Source: Centroberyx gerrardi
Taxonomy: Eukaryota > Chordata > Actinopteri > Beryciformes > Berycidae
Length of the DNA stretch: 64,000 bases
Reading direction: 5' to 3'
Assembly (NCBI RefSeq): GCF_048128805.1
Contig: NC_136005.1
Span: 20,052,260-20,116,259 of the forward strand
Below, piece by piece: positions 1 through 15,600 of the stretch. The position numbers and the translations under genes are program-made. The notes below the pieces were generated by a model. The model did no database searches and was not told the origin of the DNA. It worked only from the letters and a program-made list of their open reading frames with translations. Each line of letters opens with the position of its first letter. Position 1 is the first letter of the stretch.

Positions 1-85
1 TCTTCATCTGTAAGAGATAGCTTAGAATTGAATGCACTCTAGTAGCCCAAGCAGCCCGCAAGCAGTGGCGCTTTTGTTGTTGTGT

Positions 86-87
<2 letters not shown>

Positions 88-127
<40 letters not shown>
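88..127. repeat. (CA)n microsatellite
   Basis: An uninterrupted run of CA dinucleotides. Nothing suggests a function. Confidence 0.95.
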
Positions 128-129
<2 letters not shown>

Positions 130-2274
130 CACATGCACTTCTCAGGGAATACAATGTGCTTCATGCGGCTTGTAAAAATAAATGTTAAGAGTTCCAGAGA
201 TTTACAATCTGAATAGTATTCACCTGCACCGCTAACTCTGGGGATTCAGACCAAAACTCAAAGATCAGTGTGTGCTGTGATGAGACTGCCTATCCCATCT
301 GCACAGCTGTAATGTAGACCCATGTAGGCTTTAAAGTAGGACAAGCAGCCTCATCAATTTTATGCCACAGGGCACAGAGACTATCACTACTGTGCAGCTG
401 AGACAGAAACTACTTAGGATAGTAATTCCTCATCAATTCCTTTTTAGTTCACCTTGAAAAACTTTTACAATGAGAACCATATACAGTTAGGCTCATATAA
501 TAAATGTAGTGTGCTTAACCAAGCAGGGGCGGTTTCCATCTGATGCTTTGTAGGAATACACAGGTGAATGTATAGTGTAGCCAGCATTATACCTGCACAA
601 TCCCATTGGTGTGAATGAATTATTACTGCAGTTAGAGTTGTGTTGTTAACCTGGGTCCCCCCCCTTGTTGCCTCCTTGTTCCATATCATCAGCCCATTCA
701 ACAACTAGGTCACAGCAGATCTTGTTTCCATGGATGAGATTTTCACACAACAATCTGCCAGGCAAGGGACTGACTACGCCTCTCTCTGTGAAGGGAATTG
801 CAAGGAAAGTTATTGCATTGTTTTGTGTCTTTGTTTTGCAATGTTCATTTGCCTTTCTAAATGCTGCTGTTTAGAGGGTCTTTGAGGGGAAAGTGCTCTT
901 GAAAAGCTAGAATATGTCTGTTAAAAAGGTTGTAATTTCCCGGTTGTGTTTGCATGGTCTTGACAATAAACAGTAGATACAGTTCGCTCTATCTGTGCAC
1001 GTGCCCCCGTGTCCAATTTGAGACGCACCCGTGCCACGTGTCTCGGAGACAAGAATTCCAGCCACCCTGATCTTTGGTGTGGGAGTCGTCCAGGGAATGT
1101 CAGCCTCCAGTTAACAAACAGAAGGGTCTGGCAGCAAAGAAAGAAAGACCAAGGAGCAGTTGAGATGTCACTCTGCCCAGAAAAATCTGCCCAGCCACTG
1201 GTTACATGCCTGAAATTCCTGCTGCAAGCTGCTTTTTCCTGTTGCCTTTTGATTTTTTTCCCCCAAGTCAGTCTAAAACACTTCTCCACCAGACAGCGGC
1301 AAAGGAAATATTTGCCAGTCCAGAAATAAGTTAGTTTTAATTGCATTGCCTAGTGAGTGCAGTTGGTGGTCTGCAGTGCTGTAAAAATGTGCCTTTGATT
1401 GATGTTCATTAGGGGCGAAACAGGGTGGTATGCTGCTCGGCATTGCAGACGCGTTCCATCGGAGTTACACTGTTCTCAAAACAAACCGCTGCAACCGGCC
1501 CTCACATACTTTCCCTGTGAGATCCTGGTCGGCACTTTGAATGAATACAGCATTATAATGTTCCCAACTGCACATGATTGGAAAAGGCTCAGCCATCATT
1601 TGCACACACTGTAGGTTGACTGAGTTTGAATAGCATTAATAGTCAGTGTCAACCTAGGTAACTCAGAGCTTTATGAAGGTGAATGGCTTATTCATTTCAT
1701 GTTGGTTGCCCAGCAGGTTAACAATGCCTTACAGTTTAACACTCCCACACTGGGGATCACTGGCTCTATAGCCTTTTTAGGAGTAATGACCAGCTGATAT
1801 CAACATTCATTTTCTCTCTCAGGTAAATGATTTACTGCAACATGATGATGTCTATTCAAAAGTGTGCTGTTTACTTTTTATTGTCAAACCATGCTATGGT
1901 AGCCTTATAAGGAAAATGAGCTGTTGAGTGTTACCTCTGCCTGCCAGACACCCGTGACTGGACTGTGGTGGTTAGTATGCATGCATGTGCAAGCCTATAC
2001 AATATATAGTTGTTATGTACAGTGTGCAGCATTCGTTCTTTGTAAATGTGCTTGCATTTTATTCTGGACTATTTTGATTGTCATTACAACTGTCATTGTG
2101 TATCGTGTGTTGTGCTGCTGAGCGTCCTGCATACATGTGTCTCTGTGTCTGTGTCAATGTGTGAGTCCACCCAGAGGACAAATGCTCTTGGCTCCGGCAC
2201 CACAGGGGGCCTGTTAATGTCACAGCTCATTAATGTTGGAATCAGTTGCTGCACCATGGCCCAGACTGAAGATA

Positions 2275-2308
<34 letters not shown>
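2275..2308. repeat. (AC)n microsatellite
   Basis: About 17 AC units, followed by GTGCGCGG. The reading frames that run through it are artefacts of the dinucleotide repeat. Confidence 0.95.
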
Positions 2309-2314
<6 letters not shown>

Positions 2315-5300
2315 GGACAATGTTGTTATTGCCTATATGGGACTTTGTTAGGCCAATAGATTTATAATCTGGAAGACAGCCAACCTTCTCCACCCTTTAT
2401 AGCACCATGGCACTTGTGTTCAGAAACTGAGAGACAATGAGACACAAACCGATTGACCGATCATTAGAGTAAGATGTGATCTAGGTCCCTCAGGAAAGTC
2501 AAATTCTCCATCTGCTCTCTTTCATCTTGTGCACTGTTGCAGAGCCTACACTATGATCCGCTGTGCACAAATGCCACAACTTTAAATAGGGAAACTATAT
2601 TTTATGCATAGTCTGATGAACTCTCCCCTGTTTGCCTTGTCAAAACATGAAAGGTCTTTGCCCTGCTTGAGAAACTCTTTTATTTTCAGTTTGCTGAAGT
2701 CACAAGAGATTTGGCATTTCATCCATGTGATATTCGAAACTGTAGCTATGCCTTCATTAACTGCAGGGATCCAATTTGCTCTGACAGACTGGTAGATACT
2801 AAGTTATTTTATTTAGAAATATGGACAGTCACTGGACCAAATGTTTTATTTCATTTCAATGCATTTTTTTTAGTGCACGAAGAAATCTAGTCAGATAGCA
2901 TTACAGCTGGGATTTAACTCAATTGGAGTTGCGACTGGTACTCCTAGCAAAGTACAACAGACAACAGTGACGCCCCTATAAAGTACCTATCTAACATTGG
3001 TATTTTTAAATTCATGTTGAATGACAGCAGTTTTCTAAGTAGCATTCTGGGATGAATGGCCACATTCAGTACTACAGGAGAGCATGTCAAACTTTCCTAT
3101 ACACTTACTCTGATAATTTGCACTTTGCACATTGACCTTTGTGCATGGCTGGTACGGTGGATTGTTGGGATGCTTTCTCATTAAATGAGACCTGTTTCAT
3201 TCTTCTGTCTCTCTCAACTCAATGTGCATACAAACTGTTTGGTTGTAAGTCGAGAGGCCCTCCAGCTTGGTAATAACGTATAGGGCCAAAGGGCAGATTA
3301 CTAATGCATTAAGACTGCGAGGTTACAGTCAGGTGGCTTCCAGACAGAGAGAAACTGCAGCTCCGTCCACTGGCGGAGTCTCCCTAAAAGGACACTTTGG
3401 ACATGGCATCCACTCCAGCAGCTCTTAAGTCCACTGCCCTCTCCCCTGCCTCCCCCAAGGCTGCTCATTATGCCCCGTTTAGTGCTCACTCAGCTCTGGG
3501 GTGCTCCAAAGTTCACAGGAAGGAGAAGGGGGTGGAAGAATCATTCCTGTTAGTGAGGTCAGAAGGCTGTGCTTTTTTCCCAGCCCTCCCCTTATTCTCT
3601 CACTCTGTCTTTTGTTAGTCGTGATAAGCAGTCAGGTGGCAGGCAGTGAAGAGTTCTCCCTATCACCGTAGCACCACCTTCCCTCAGAACCATGGCATGT
3701 CATGATTAGATCATCCTCCTTCACACTTTACTGTGGGAACAAGGAGATAGTTTTCAATCTCTTTTCTGTTAATTCAGTCAGTGCTTGTATGCTTAAAGTA
3801 TGCTACAGTATTCAGCTGTCTAGATGATTTTTGATCTTTGTAATGCCAAAACAAGTTCTCATTTCAGAATCCAGAAAAACTTGCAGTGTTGTAATCAGAA
3901 ATTTTGTACAGTTGTTTGCACTAAACCAGTATAGCCTTGAATTTCTCACTGTGCGCAAGGCTATATATTACATGAAAAAGTAGCCTATTCTGTTGCATGG
4001 GATCCTCTTATTCCTCTTAGTCTAATTGTATTTAGAGCTATTTTTTTAGCTGTCAAAAGGGAGTCTATATGAAATGGTGCTTGTTATGTTCAGGACAATC
4101 TACATGGACACTGACATTGATTATGATAATTACCCTTAGTCACTTTCATGATTATATTTTGCTCCTACCATATTTGGGTCAGTATGACTAGACAAAAATG
4201 ACTTCAAATACTGTAACAGTGCTGTAAGAGTGGAGTAAGAGGAATTAGTAATATAGTGCTGGCAGATTTAGAGAAGCTATACAAGTGAGTCAGCAGCATG
4301 TTGTACGACGGGCCTTCCTTTGAGATGGGACAGATAAAAGGGAGGACATAAAGAAGCCTAGCATGCATGTGAAATGATGACTCTGTGTGAGTGTGTCTGC
4401 ACATGCCTGTTTGTGTATATGCATGCTTGTGAGTTCATGTCTGCTCACAGTCCATTTCAACACTGGAATGATGTGTAATCAGTTTACCCTTCTTTCATGT
4501 TGACGTCTTTACTGCACTGCAGCTCATATTTGCAGCTTTGCTCATTTTTGCTGTGGCTGAAGCAATTTGGGTGCTGTTTTTTGTTTTGCTCATACTTACC
4601 TAATTGGCTGAATCGTATCATAAATATTTTGCATCACAATGTTGTACAGCACCCATTTTATATCATTAAGTAATTTACAAGTCGTGCAATCATTACAAAT
4701 ACAAAATGCCTTGTATCCATTACATTCAATCCACGGTGCTGTGATCAGCAAAGGTTTTCTGCTTTGTCTACACAAAGACAAGACAAGTTAGTTGGGTGTG
4801 TGTGTCTAGGGAAATGGGGGAAAGGTGAGAGCACTCTGTGTTAGTAACCTTGAAGGAACTGCATGGTAATGTCAACTTTACATGTGACAGTTAGGCTGGG
4901 AAAGTGCAAAGTATAGTTGCTGATGTTTACCCTTTAGCAACGGAGCATGTTCATAAAGCATGTTGGCCTCTTGGACTGACATCATTCATTTATCCTCGCC
5001 TTTCACACAGTGCTGTTTGCATCCAACATTACTGGTTTTGAAAGAGGTGAATGAACCAGAAATGTTCGGTGTGTGTTGCAGTGCTAGGTTCGCTGGGACT
5101 AAATGATGTTAACCCAGGAAAATGATATATTGTGTGCACATACGGCCCATTACATATTCCCAGTAAAATAATTGCCCTGCAGAGCAATCCCCTTCCTTCA
5201 GCTTTTCTGCAGCCTATTTACTCCTACATAGCTGTAACTATTCTCTCATAGTTACAACTGAAAAGGCCTAATTTTCATGCACAGAGAACTCGCTGCTCAG

Positions 5301-8300
5301 CAAGATGGAGCAATTTTCATAATGAGATAGTTGTACTGTGGGTTATTGTCGTGAATGACAGGGTGGTGCGTTTGGTTGGGGAGGGTAAGCGCTGGATTAT
5401 TGTAACAATGAGAGCTGTGACTTGGTTGTTTGGTGCCATGTGAGAGAGGCAGGCTAAAGGTAGTGTGAGAATGAGGGGCTGTGGGTTTACTGAATTCCTA
5501 TCCAGTGAGCTGAGCATTGGCTTCTGTCTAGACAAAGCTCAGTTGTCGGGGAGACCCATACAGATCCAGGACTGCCCCGGGCACCAGGAAGTATTGGTGG
5601 GAGAGGAGACTTTTTCATTCTGTTAACTTTTCCCTCCTTGGGGGATTTGAACAAATGCAGTCAACTGCTGCAAGCTTTTTTGGCGGTGGGAGTTTTTCTC
5701 CCATGATAGGGTGGAGACAGCTCGGTGCATTCTGTAGCGGTGATATCAATGGTGTAAAGATTTCAGTTCTTTCAAGTCTCCCACTCAACAGGAAATAGTA
5801 GCCTGGCCCACCTTGCACAGTAAGCATTTACCAGAACGACCGCAGTCTCTGACTGGCCTCAGTAAAGCCCTGTCCAAGCTTTGCACACATTCAGATGCAT
5901 TCACTAGTGTTTGAGGAGGAGGGAATAAAATGAAACTTGTGTCACACACAGAAACACACAGACACAGAAGCACAGACAGGCACACACACAGATTCAATCA
6001 TTCACTGGTGTGCTGTCCTCTGTCGTAGCCATCAGACTTTTTTTTTAGTTAGGAGTTAGTTCAGTTAGGAGTTTTTACCTCGTGACTCCAGAGCACATAA
6101 GCAGTTAGAGTTAACAAAACGACGCTCTCAGCTAGTGGAGCCACTTGTTATGGCTGTATTGTCTTTGACTGGACTGTGTGCAACAGATAAGGCGTAGACA
6201 GGCGGCAGGACGGCTCACACTGAGGCGGATCAGGCAGCAGACAGGGTTGACTGAGGGTCCATTAACTGTTATGCTCAGCCGTTCCCTGAGGGCTCTCTCC
6301 TGGAGCCATGCACACGCTCCGTCTGAGTCCAGACAGTCTCTTGCTCTCAAAGGATTTTTTGTGATGACAGCAAAGTTATTAGGTGTTTCCAATATCTAAG
6401 TTAAGATAATGCAGTCTGGAAAACGACAGGAATAGACATCCCCCACCACCTCGGCTCTGCGGCTCTGCAGTATTTGTATTTTGCATTGAAAAAACACTGA
6501 ATAGAAATACACTGCTCTGTGTTTCTTCCAAAGCAAATGTTCTGCACACTAGTTGGCAGATTTCAAAAGGGTCTGTTAAAAGATCTGGAGCTCCAAAGCT
6601 TTTTTTATTTTTTTTTATTGCACTTGTTCAAAGTGAATATGCAGCATGCAACAGGTTTGCATGACAACCCCGCCTTCATCCGTATGTGAGCGTTTATGTA
6701 TTAATAGAAGCAGCTGGTGGCGCATTTTGTTGCATCTGGCCATCCAGATTTCGCTCCAGACATGCTGGAGCATTTTCTCTCTGTCTTGCCTTCTCATTGT
6801 CTTTCACTTCTCTCTCTGTGTGTGTCAAATCAAAGCGATCTCTCAGAATGCCAAACCTGCAAAGGCGAATAGCCACAGTTTCTGGAAAACAATCAAAGTG
6901 AAAGAGCGTGGCGGGGGAAATGTGAGCACATGCGTGATGATGTGTCGTACAGGAGAGCAGCACCTGGTTTAGGGCTTTTTAGCTGCTTGTCTTGAATTGA
7001 CTTCCTAGCACATGAAAGGAGAGCAGCCTGCACTTCAAAGAGAAGCTTAATCCATGGATGTTACTCACTATACCTCTGTACAGGGTGTGTATAAGAGGCC
7101 ATAGATGAACATATTTCTCAGGGAATCAAAAGCATATTACTCAGAGCTTTGAAGTTTTAATGACTGCCACTGTCTGCAGCATGTGACTGGACACATACAC
7201 ACTCACACACACATACACACACACACAAAGGAACCTGTTTTTCTGCACGTGGGGCCCAGGTGGGAAGAGAGGACAGAGACTGGAGTGAGAATCTGTTGTC
7301 CCATACCTGACCTCACCCTCAGCAAAAGTGTTGCATGCCCCTACAGTGCTTAAGGGAAAGGAACAGTGAGGGGAATGTATCTGTGGAGTCCAGAGAGAAA
7401 CTCACAGCCTCTGACTCAATGTCTTGGAACCCTCCTATCCTGTTTTAGTCAACAGCGTAAACACAACACCCTCTGTATTTCTTTTCATGTCGGCTCACTT
7501 CACACAGCCGGTCTCCGGAGCTGTTTGAACAGCACCCATGGCACCTTTGAAATCTGTCACTATCGTAGACCATAATCGATGATGGGCCTGCACAGACGGG
7601 AATGTTATACCATTACTCATACAGTTTGTCTCCACCAAATATATGCGCTGCGACACTGTTTGTTGTGTGCTTGTTTATCTGTGGGAGGTTTGAGAAAGAG
7701 CCTGTCTCTTTCCTCTGCACGCCTGACTGGCCTGTGCTTCTGGACAGTCTGGCTCCCAGATAGCATCAGGCTGTCGGAGATTAGTGCTCATGAGGGCGCA
7801 GTTAAACTTGTAAAAGCTCCGGACTCCTGTTCTGGTGCCTCTGTTCTACACAATGCCCCAATAGCAGCCCCGAGTGTGGCACAATACTGATAGCATGTCT
7901 GCATTGTCACCATGCCTCTCAAATGTGCCTAAGCCAGAGAGCTTATTGTAGAGTCAGCCACAGATCCTGGCCCAGGAGTGGACTGTGGAGCCTGGCGGTG
8001 TTGTTGCCAAGCAGTTTACCAGTGCAAAGCACAGATAATGGAGCTGCTTACTCTCCCATGGCCCAGCAGTTTTGGAACTGGCCAGCTTACTAATCAACTA
8101 ATCATTTAGGCTACAGCACTCAGCCAAGTCTGCCTTCTCCAAATCAGTCACTAAATAACACCTCTATAATTCATGAACAAAGAGCATCTTGGTGTATTTA
8201 TACTGTCTTTTGTTTAGCTATTACAATATTAATGTAACTACATTAGATATTGTACTGCATCATACTTATTTTACTTACTTTAGAGACATACTTTATATCA

Positions 8301-11300
8301 CAGACTAGATAGCCATTGTTCCATTGTGAAGTATGCAAATGTACACTTAGTCCTAATGTCTAGCCACTGATTTTAATCAGATGAAAGCGATTTATTTGTA
8401 TGGCTGTTAGGGCACCTGGTCTAAGCAGCGATTACACTTACACACCACAGGGCAATCCATGCTGTTATAAACTCCTCACAACCTCTTTCTCAGTACTGTG
8501 GAAACCCACCTGTGCAAACTTCACAGCCACATTAAAGAAATGTCTGTGGTGAGACTACAAATATGAATGTATTTCGTATCAATGGTTTCAGTGTGCCGCA
8601 TGCTTACATGGCATTAGTACACATACTAACCTCATGGCCAGAGAAGCAGTTTGGATGCAGAGTGGGATACTGCAGCGAAAGGCATTTCAGACATTCTTTT
8701 AGCTGGAAGGGTTTTAAAAGGCTTAAAAGTTTTTTTAAGGTATTGCACCCCCTGCGGTGCCACAATTCCCTGCTACTGGCTTTTGTTTATGTTGGTGTTA
8801 CTGGACTGAGGCCTCTCTTTACTGTCAAATTAATTGACTAAGCTCTTGATTTTAAAAAAATTGATTATGTGACAGTAAGACACTAAGGTAGTTTTCACTT
8901 GTGAAAATTTAAGTGGTTTTTACATTTGTTATGTTGTATTGGGTTGGATGTGGAGATGCTTCTCCATAAGAAAGTCAAGCATCTATGTGTATACCTATAA
9001 ACAATACAGGCTTCGTAAAAAACGTCAAATTGTTGAAGGGCCTGCCTGGGGCATTAAAGCTAGAGGCAGTGTGTTGTTTATTTATCAAGTGAGAATGTTA
9101 CAATCCCTCTGAACTGGCAGGAGTCCCCTAAAGGTGGCCTTGCCTTGGCCCCAACTACCCAGGAACAGGGGCTTATTTGAAAGGCAGCACATTTGAGGTT
9201 AGGGACCTGACTGGATCAGAGAAAAGCTGCACAGCAAAGCCTGTGTGTGCCCAAACCAGAGGGAAGAACTGATACTGCTGCAAATGTGTGTGTTCTAGCG
9301 TCATCCACCTCTGCCAGGCTCACCACTGGGTACGACGTGCCATCTGGCATGTCCGACCTGAGAGAAGAGTCTCCAGTCTCCTCCTCCATGATTGCCTGAA
9401 TGTACGACTGGTGGTGGAACATGCCACAGCTGCCAAAAGCTGTGTTTTGCCACCCATTAACATAGTGGACAACAAGTACACTGCTCATGGATATACAAAT
9501 TACATTTTTAAAGAGCCTCAAATATTTTCCTTATCCATCTAACTAAATTTTCTGTGGTTGGCCGTGCTCCAGATGAGGACAAAATCTTGATATTAATGTG
9601 TATATTCATTAGTCGTTCAAATCTCCATGAATGTTGGGTCATAGGTGTAGGAAGCCCTCTGCTCTTCCCATTCCCTCCTTTTGTGCCAGCTGTCAAACTT
9701 GCAGGCTTTCAGTGCAACTTTTGTCATCCAGTCACACCAGGGCGCATTAAGTGACAGGTCTTGATGCACAAAACTCCGCCTTCAAAATCAAATATGTCAG
9801 TGGTCAGGCTTGCAATGTGATCAGAATTCTCCGAGCCTGGACATAATCCAGCGAAAATGCGCATGCAAGCAATGTAGCGAGACAGAGAGGGAGAGTGGAA
9901 AAGTAATTCAGGCACAGATTTAAATAAATACAGACAGAAAAAGTGTGGACATAGAGCGATGTAATCTCATAAAATCCGATCTTTAGGATTAGATCTCAAA
10001 AATGACATCGAAATGACAAGTGTAACCATAGTCTTACGCTTGTATCTTTCAAAATTGCAAAGGGATGTGGAGAACAGCTAAAACTGAGTGCTGTGACTCT
10101 TAAAAAAGGTTTCTTGACTAGTCTGCATTAGTTTTAGGTCAATAGCAGGTCACAACAATGGCACAGTAAAACATAAAACACTTAGCAGTGAGGTTGGCAG
10201 ACAATAGCCTGGCTTGGAATTTAGCTTCTTTACAACTCATTACGTCTCAAGTGCCTCCTTACAAACCTATAGAGCTGCTGGCGTCACACAGTGTTCCTGC
10301 AGACGTTGGTGGGTGGGACCGGCCCGTCTCTGACGCAGCTGCTCCCCTTCCTGTGTCCACTCTTGCCTGGTCAGTGCGGTGGTCAAGCAGCTGAGGCTTT
10401 AAAAACTACAGCTGTGTCGACGACAGAGCCATGACAAACTTGCAAAGTACCCTGGAACAATGAGTGCACAGGCTGTGGAAGCAAAACCTACTAAAGCAGA
10501 TGTAGTAGTGAGATTGTGTGCAATAGTACAACACTGCAAAAGTGTAATAGTGGTTGTGGTTTGATGTCATCATGCAGTCTTCAGGACATCTAACTGCTAA
10601 AAACTTGTTTACAAGACTACATACTAATTTTGCCAAGGCTATATCAAGACCAGATTGCAAAAGTCATGGCACTCATGCCATGGTTAGAGCAGCTAATCTT
10701 TGTGTTTACTTCGGTTATTTACAGAAGCCTGTGTGCGCTGCCTCTATTTTTAAAGCCGCCACACCATATTTAATCATTTATACTTCAGAGGGTAGCTGGT
10801 GATTCTGCTTCCTGTGGAGGAAGCGGAAGGGAGTGGGTGGGGGGATTAGAGAGATGCATGGTCTCGTCTCTGTACTCTGCGCTGTAGCTGTCCATGTTTC
10901 ATCTCCCTTCCGTTTCAGCCTGTCCCCCTCCTCCATAAAACCCTTGACCAAAGCACAGAGCTAACACTGAGCTCACCACATGTCAAGGATCATTTTTGTC
11001 AGTCCCATAGAGCCCGGAAAGCCACGTTATGGTGTGTTTTGGTCATTCATGCCAACGCAGGGTCCCAGGAACATGAGCTCCAACCTTTAGTGTTGAATAA
11101 TTGTTGCTTACACAGATGTGAGAAAATGATCTCTTGTTTAACGGTTTATGTATGCATTTTTATCTTTGCTACTATTAGTTTGAATACATATAGTGCTCTT
11201 TTTGCATCAGATGTTGTTCACCTCTCCTAATTTTTCTTGGAAATCATCTCTACCCGTTTCTTTAGAAAACAGAAAAGAAACAAGATGTCCCAAGCTATAA

Positions 11301-12012
11301 ATTTAGATGTTTCCCTGTTTTGATCCACTATTGCCGGTGTGAGAGAGAAACTTGCAACAGCTTCTCTTTAGAGCAGCTAAGGCAGTCACTTAACAACCCA
11401 GCAAGAGCAACCCTTTGTATCCTGTATGAATTGTGAAATACGAATACGTGATTGGGCAATAGCTTTTACGCACTTTGAATCAATTCCAGATTAAATCAAC
11501 TGTCATTTTTGGGAAATTGTGCAGCTATGCACACTAGTGCAGTAACTTCTTAGTAACTTCACTTGCCATTGGCTGGGTTTCTTATACTTACTGCCATATT
11601 GTGTAAACCAAGTCTTGCAGTAATAGTAAGTGCTGTATAATGTATGCTGCTTTCATTCATTTATTATTATTTATGTCTTAAGTTTTTTACAACACTGAAT
11701 TTGAAATGCTAATTTGTCTTTGCTTTTTAATAGACATCGAAAAGATAACACTCCCTACTAATGGGATAAAATTATGTTGTTTAGGCAATAATACACTGGA
11801 CAGTATTTAGAGCAACAGCGTGACCTCAGTATTGCTTCTTTAATCCCATAGGAACATCTTGTTGCCAGGAAACATCTGAATTGATTTATTACACAGTGGC
11901 TTTGTGGGGAGCATCTACATTGGCCAAAAATACCAAGCGTATCCCCACCCTAATTAATGTAGATAAGTGTTTGTTCTGACACAGGTTTGAACACAACTGC
12001 CTGAAGACTGCC

Positions 12013-12338
<326 letters not shown>

Positions 12339-12595
12339 TGGAACACCTGAACTCTTGCTGCTTTTTTAATTTTGATTCTTACATAGGGAAAAAGCGTAAC
12401 CTAACCCTACGTATACTGATCACAACTTGCCTTAAGGCCAATTCCCCCTCTACCTTTCCCCATGCCTGTTGTGTTTTCACAACCGTAGCAGTTTGATAAG
12501 GAATGTATTCTACTCTGCCTTTCATTCAGATGCCGATTACACCAAAGAGCACCAAGAGACAACTGAGGCAGATGTCAGCAGCCGTGGCCTGTAGA

Positions 12596-12601
12596 AATAA
12601 A
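12596..12601 (+). terminator. gng12: gng12 candidate poly(A) signal
   Basis: AATAAA lies about 260 bases after the gng12 stop codon. Mammalian GNG12 has a much longer 3' UTR, so further AATAAA sites downstream (for example near 14697) may also be used. Confidence 0.5.
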
Positions 12602-15600
12602 GCTTTAGCTCACAACAATGAGTAAAAGTTTGTATCAAGGCTCAATGGTGACTGGTGTTTCTCCTTGCTGTTATCTGATGTGATCTAGAAGACCTCTGCT
12701 GAAAAGACTCAAGTCTGGATGGGGGAGTTTCTGATCCTCTAATCATCACAGCATGCATAAACAAGCCCCCTAAATCATTGGTCCATTCTGTTTTTTAGTC
12801 TTTCAGCTTTCACCCCTCAGTCTCATCAGTGTCGCCTTAACCTGGCTGTAGGGAACTGTTAATCTAGCTTGTATGCTGCTGATAATGAGCGTGCTTCAAT
12901 GTAAATGGCACTGAAGATAACAATGCCCTGTCGTTGGACAAGTAAATCACGCTGTCCATCACGGGAGGAGAAAATGGAAAGGGAAAAGGTCAATTGCCAG
13001 TGACGTACAGCCTCTGGTCAAACCACAGTCAAAAAACACTATTGTCACAGTTTTTTCCCATCTCTATCTAAGGTTAGGGTTAGACATACATTCTCCACTG
13101 AGGTTAAAGGTAGGTATAAATTTAGCTTTCAAGATGAACAGTATGAGTTCTGGCATGAACATAAGAACATCTCTGCATGTGTTTATTTGACCTTTCGGGG
13201 GACCAACAATTCAGTTTACATGTAGACTAGGATTTTTTTTTTTCTTTTTTTAAGATGTTGAGAATTTCTACTGCAAGTCTAAAATAGTGTAGTGCACATA
13301 TAGTGTAGGTCCAAGATTTTTTTTCTGAAACTTTTCCTTTTCACATTCCCAGCTAGCTACATCCATGACATCTATCTCTGCTATATGATAGAGTTTCATA
13401 ATTGCATCTATTTATATTGAATGCAAAGCTGTCAGATGTGGTAAAGCATGCTCACTGTCTGAATAATATCTCTAAATTGTGATGTTGTTGAATACCTGAT
13501 GGGTAGATTCTCACTGACACTAAAGTCTGGGCCTTTTTTTTTTTTTTACTAATTTTGTCATGCATTCGCCTTAGAAATGAATGTTACTTTGAGTACAACT
13601 GTTCTCTTGTTAATAATGACACACACTATAGATAAAGTAGCAATATAAAACATTGTACAAGATGTGACCCTTTTGCATGAGGTATTCCTTACATTGATGT
13701 AAAAAAGTATTCCAAATGAGGCCATCATTGCTGAAAGAGAGATTCAAGACCAATCTGTGCCATTCCATTAGATCTACTACCACAAAAGGAAATGCCCTGT
13801 TATACTGATCATAATGTTTTTTTGCCAGCGGTTTCTCAGTGTTCCTCTCTGAAGAGCTTTGGCTAATCTGAGATGTTTTACCATTCAGGCACTTTGAAAC
13901 CTGTGAACATGTGATGACTGTTATGATCTTTTGAGTTTTAAACATTCCATGTTTACAACTGCTCTACTCACAGTTGCTATCAATAGCAATTTATTTCAAT
14001 TCTTTTATGTATGTGTATGACTGGGAGTGTATACCTGTGAGTTTATCTGTATGTTATTAGCATTTGTGTATTTGTGCTCATGGCAACTAATTCTGCAACT
14101 TAACCAGCCGGGCCTTAATGAAGTATTCCTGCTTCAACCTCTCAACTACCTTTTAGTCACAAGTGCTGTTGGCTAATACTGTGAAAATAATAATGGCCCT
14201 TTTGGTGAAGGGAGTATATCTTATTATAGACTTTAGACTTTAACATTATGACAGCATATTTCAACATGACTAATGTTAACTAATAAACTACATTAAGATA
14301 TCTCTTTCAAGTTGTCTAAGTAAACAGCGCTACATGTTCCTAAATACTGTAGTATTTGTCTCCATGTACAATGTGCTTGCTTGAAATTGCTTGAAATTGT
14401 TGGTAGAAATCGTTTGTTGTACTCAGTGGGTTTGTACTGATTCAATCAAATCTAGACTCAGTATTTCTGTTTTACCACTTTAATTGACCCTTTGAATTAA
14501 AACATTTTGTTTGGGTAGTTGCTGTATTTGATTGATTTTTGACAGCGAATATGAATGAATTTGTCTTTTTTTTATTAGAAAAACAACTACAATGTCTATT
14601 GTATGTGATTTCTCACACATTACACGGTGAGTGTTTAAATTTAAGTGGTACTGTAGGTAGCAAATTATGTCGCCTTTACCTGTGTTTGGTAAACACTAAT
14701 AAATGTATTGAAAACAAGTTATTTAAATCTTTCATTTATGTAAGATAAAAGATAATACATGCTAAAATGCATTTGACACTATTACTTTTAATATTCCTAG
14801 TTTCTAATCTGTGATGTCACAAAGACACAAAACCTAGAGCTGCTCCACTGACAATCACTGTCAATCAACTGACAATGAGCTCATAGACCATTCATTCACC
14901 TTTATATCCAAATGAGCTTCAATTCATTATAGTGTTAAGTGTTATGAACCAGAAATTGTGCCCTCTAAATCACTCTCCCATTCACTGTCAGTGGAGTGGT
15001 TCCAGGATTTGTTTTGTGATAATCCTCAAGGGTCTTGACTCTCTTGTTCCTCACCTTGCTCATGTTTACATGTCAAGAAGAAACTCGGGGTCCCCACAGG
15101 TCATGGAATTGGAAAATAATGGAATTTTGCAAATCCTATTCCAGATAACTGAAGTCAAGTATTTTGAGTCGGAATGTCAGAGATGTTTACATACAGTAAA
15201 CTCCAAAAGTATTTGGACAGCAACACAGTCTTTGGGCGCTTTTATTTATACTTTTATGCATGTTTTATGTTTGGATGTGAAATGACATGACTAAGACTTT
15301 AAAGTACAGACTGCCAGCTTTAAATACTATTTCTATGAATTAAAATTGAATTAGTAGCCAGTTTTATGTTTTTATTCTCTTCCCCTTTCTATACAATATG
15401 TCTGTGCTCTGACACCTTGACACTGCATTTCATGATATTACAAAGACAATGGTTTTCAGCTTTGAGTTGCAGTAAGTGTTCACTATGGGGGAAAAAGTAA
15501 ATACTATTTAGCCTACTTGCAATTTCTCTCATTCATACAATCTTTGTGTATAAAACTGATTGTGTTTTGTAATTTTGTTTAGTATGTAGTTCATTGCACA

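Larger units (their letters stand above)
1..11984. other. gene-poor region upstream of gng12 coding exons
   Basis: I can support no coding exon here. Open frames are short, on both strands and without recognisable domains. The stretch ends at the splice acceptor of the first gng12 coding exon, so part or all of it is probably the long 5' intron and upstream DNA of gng12; that gene has noncoding 5' exons and a large first intron in other vertebrates. It contains CA microsatellites at about 88-127 and 2275-2308. One minus-strand segment near 9.2-9.5 kb has coding-like composition and is listed as a finding. Confidence 0.6.
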
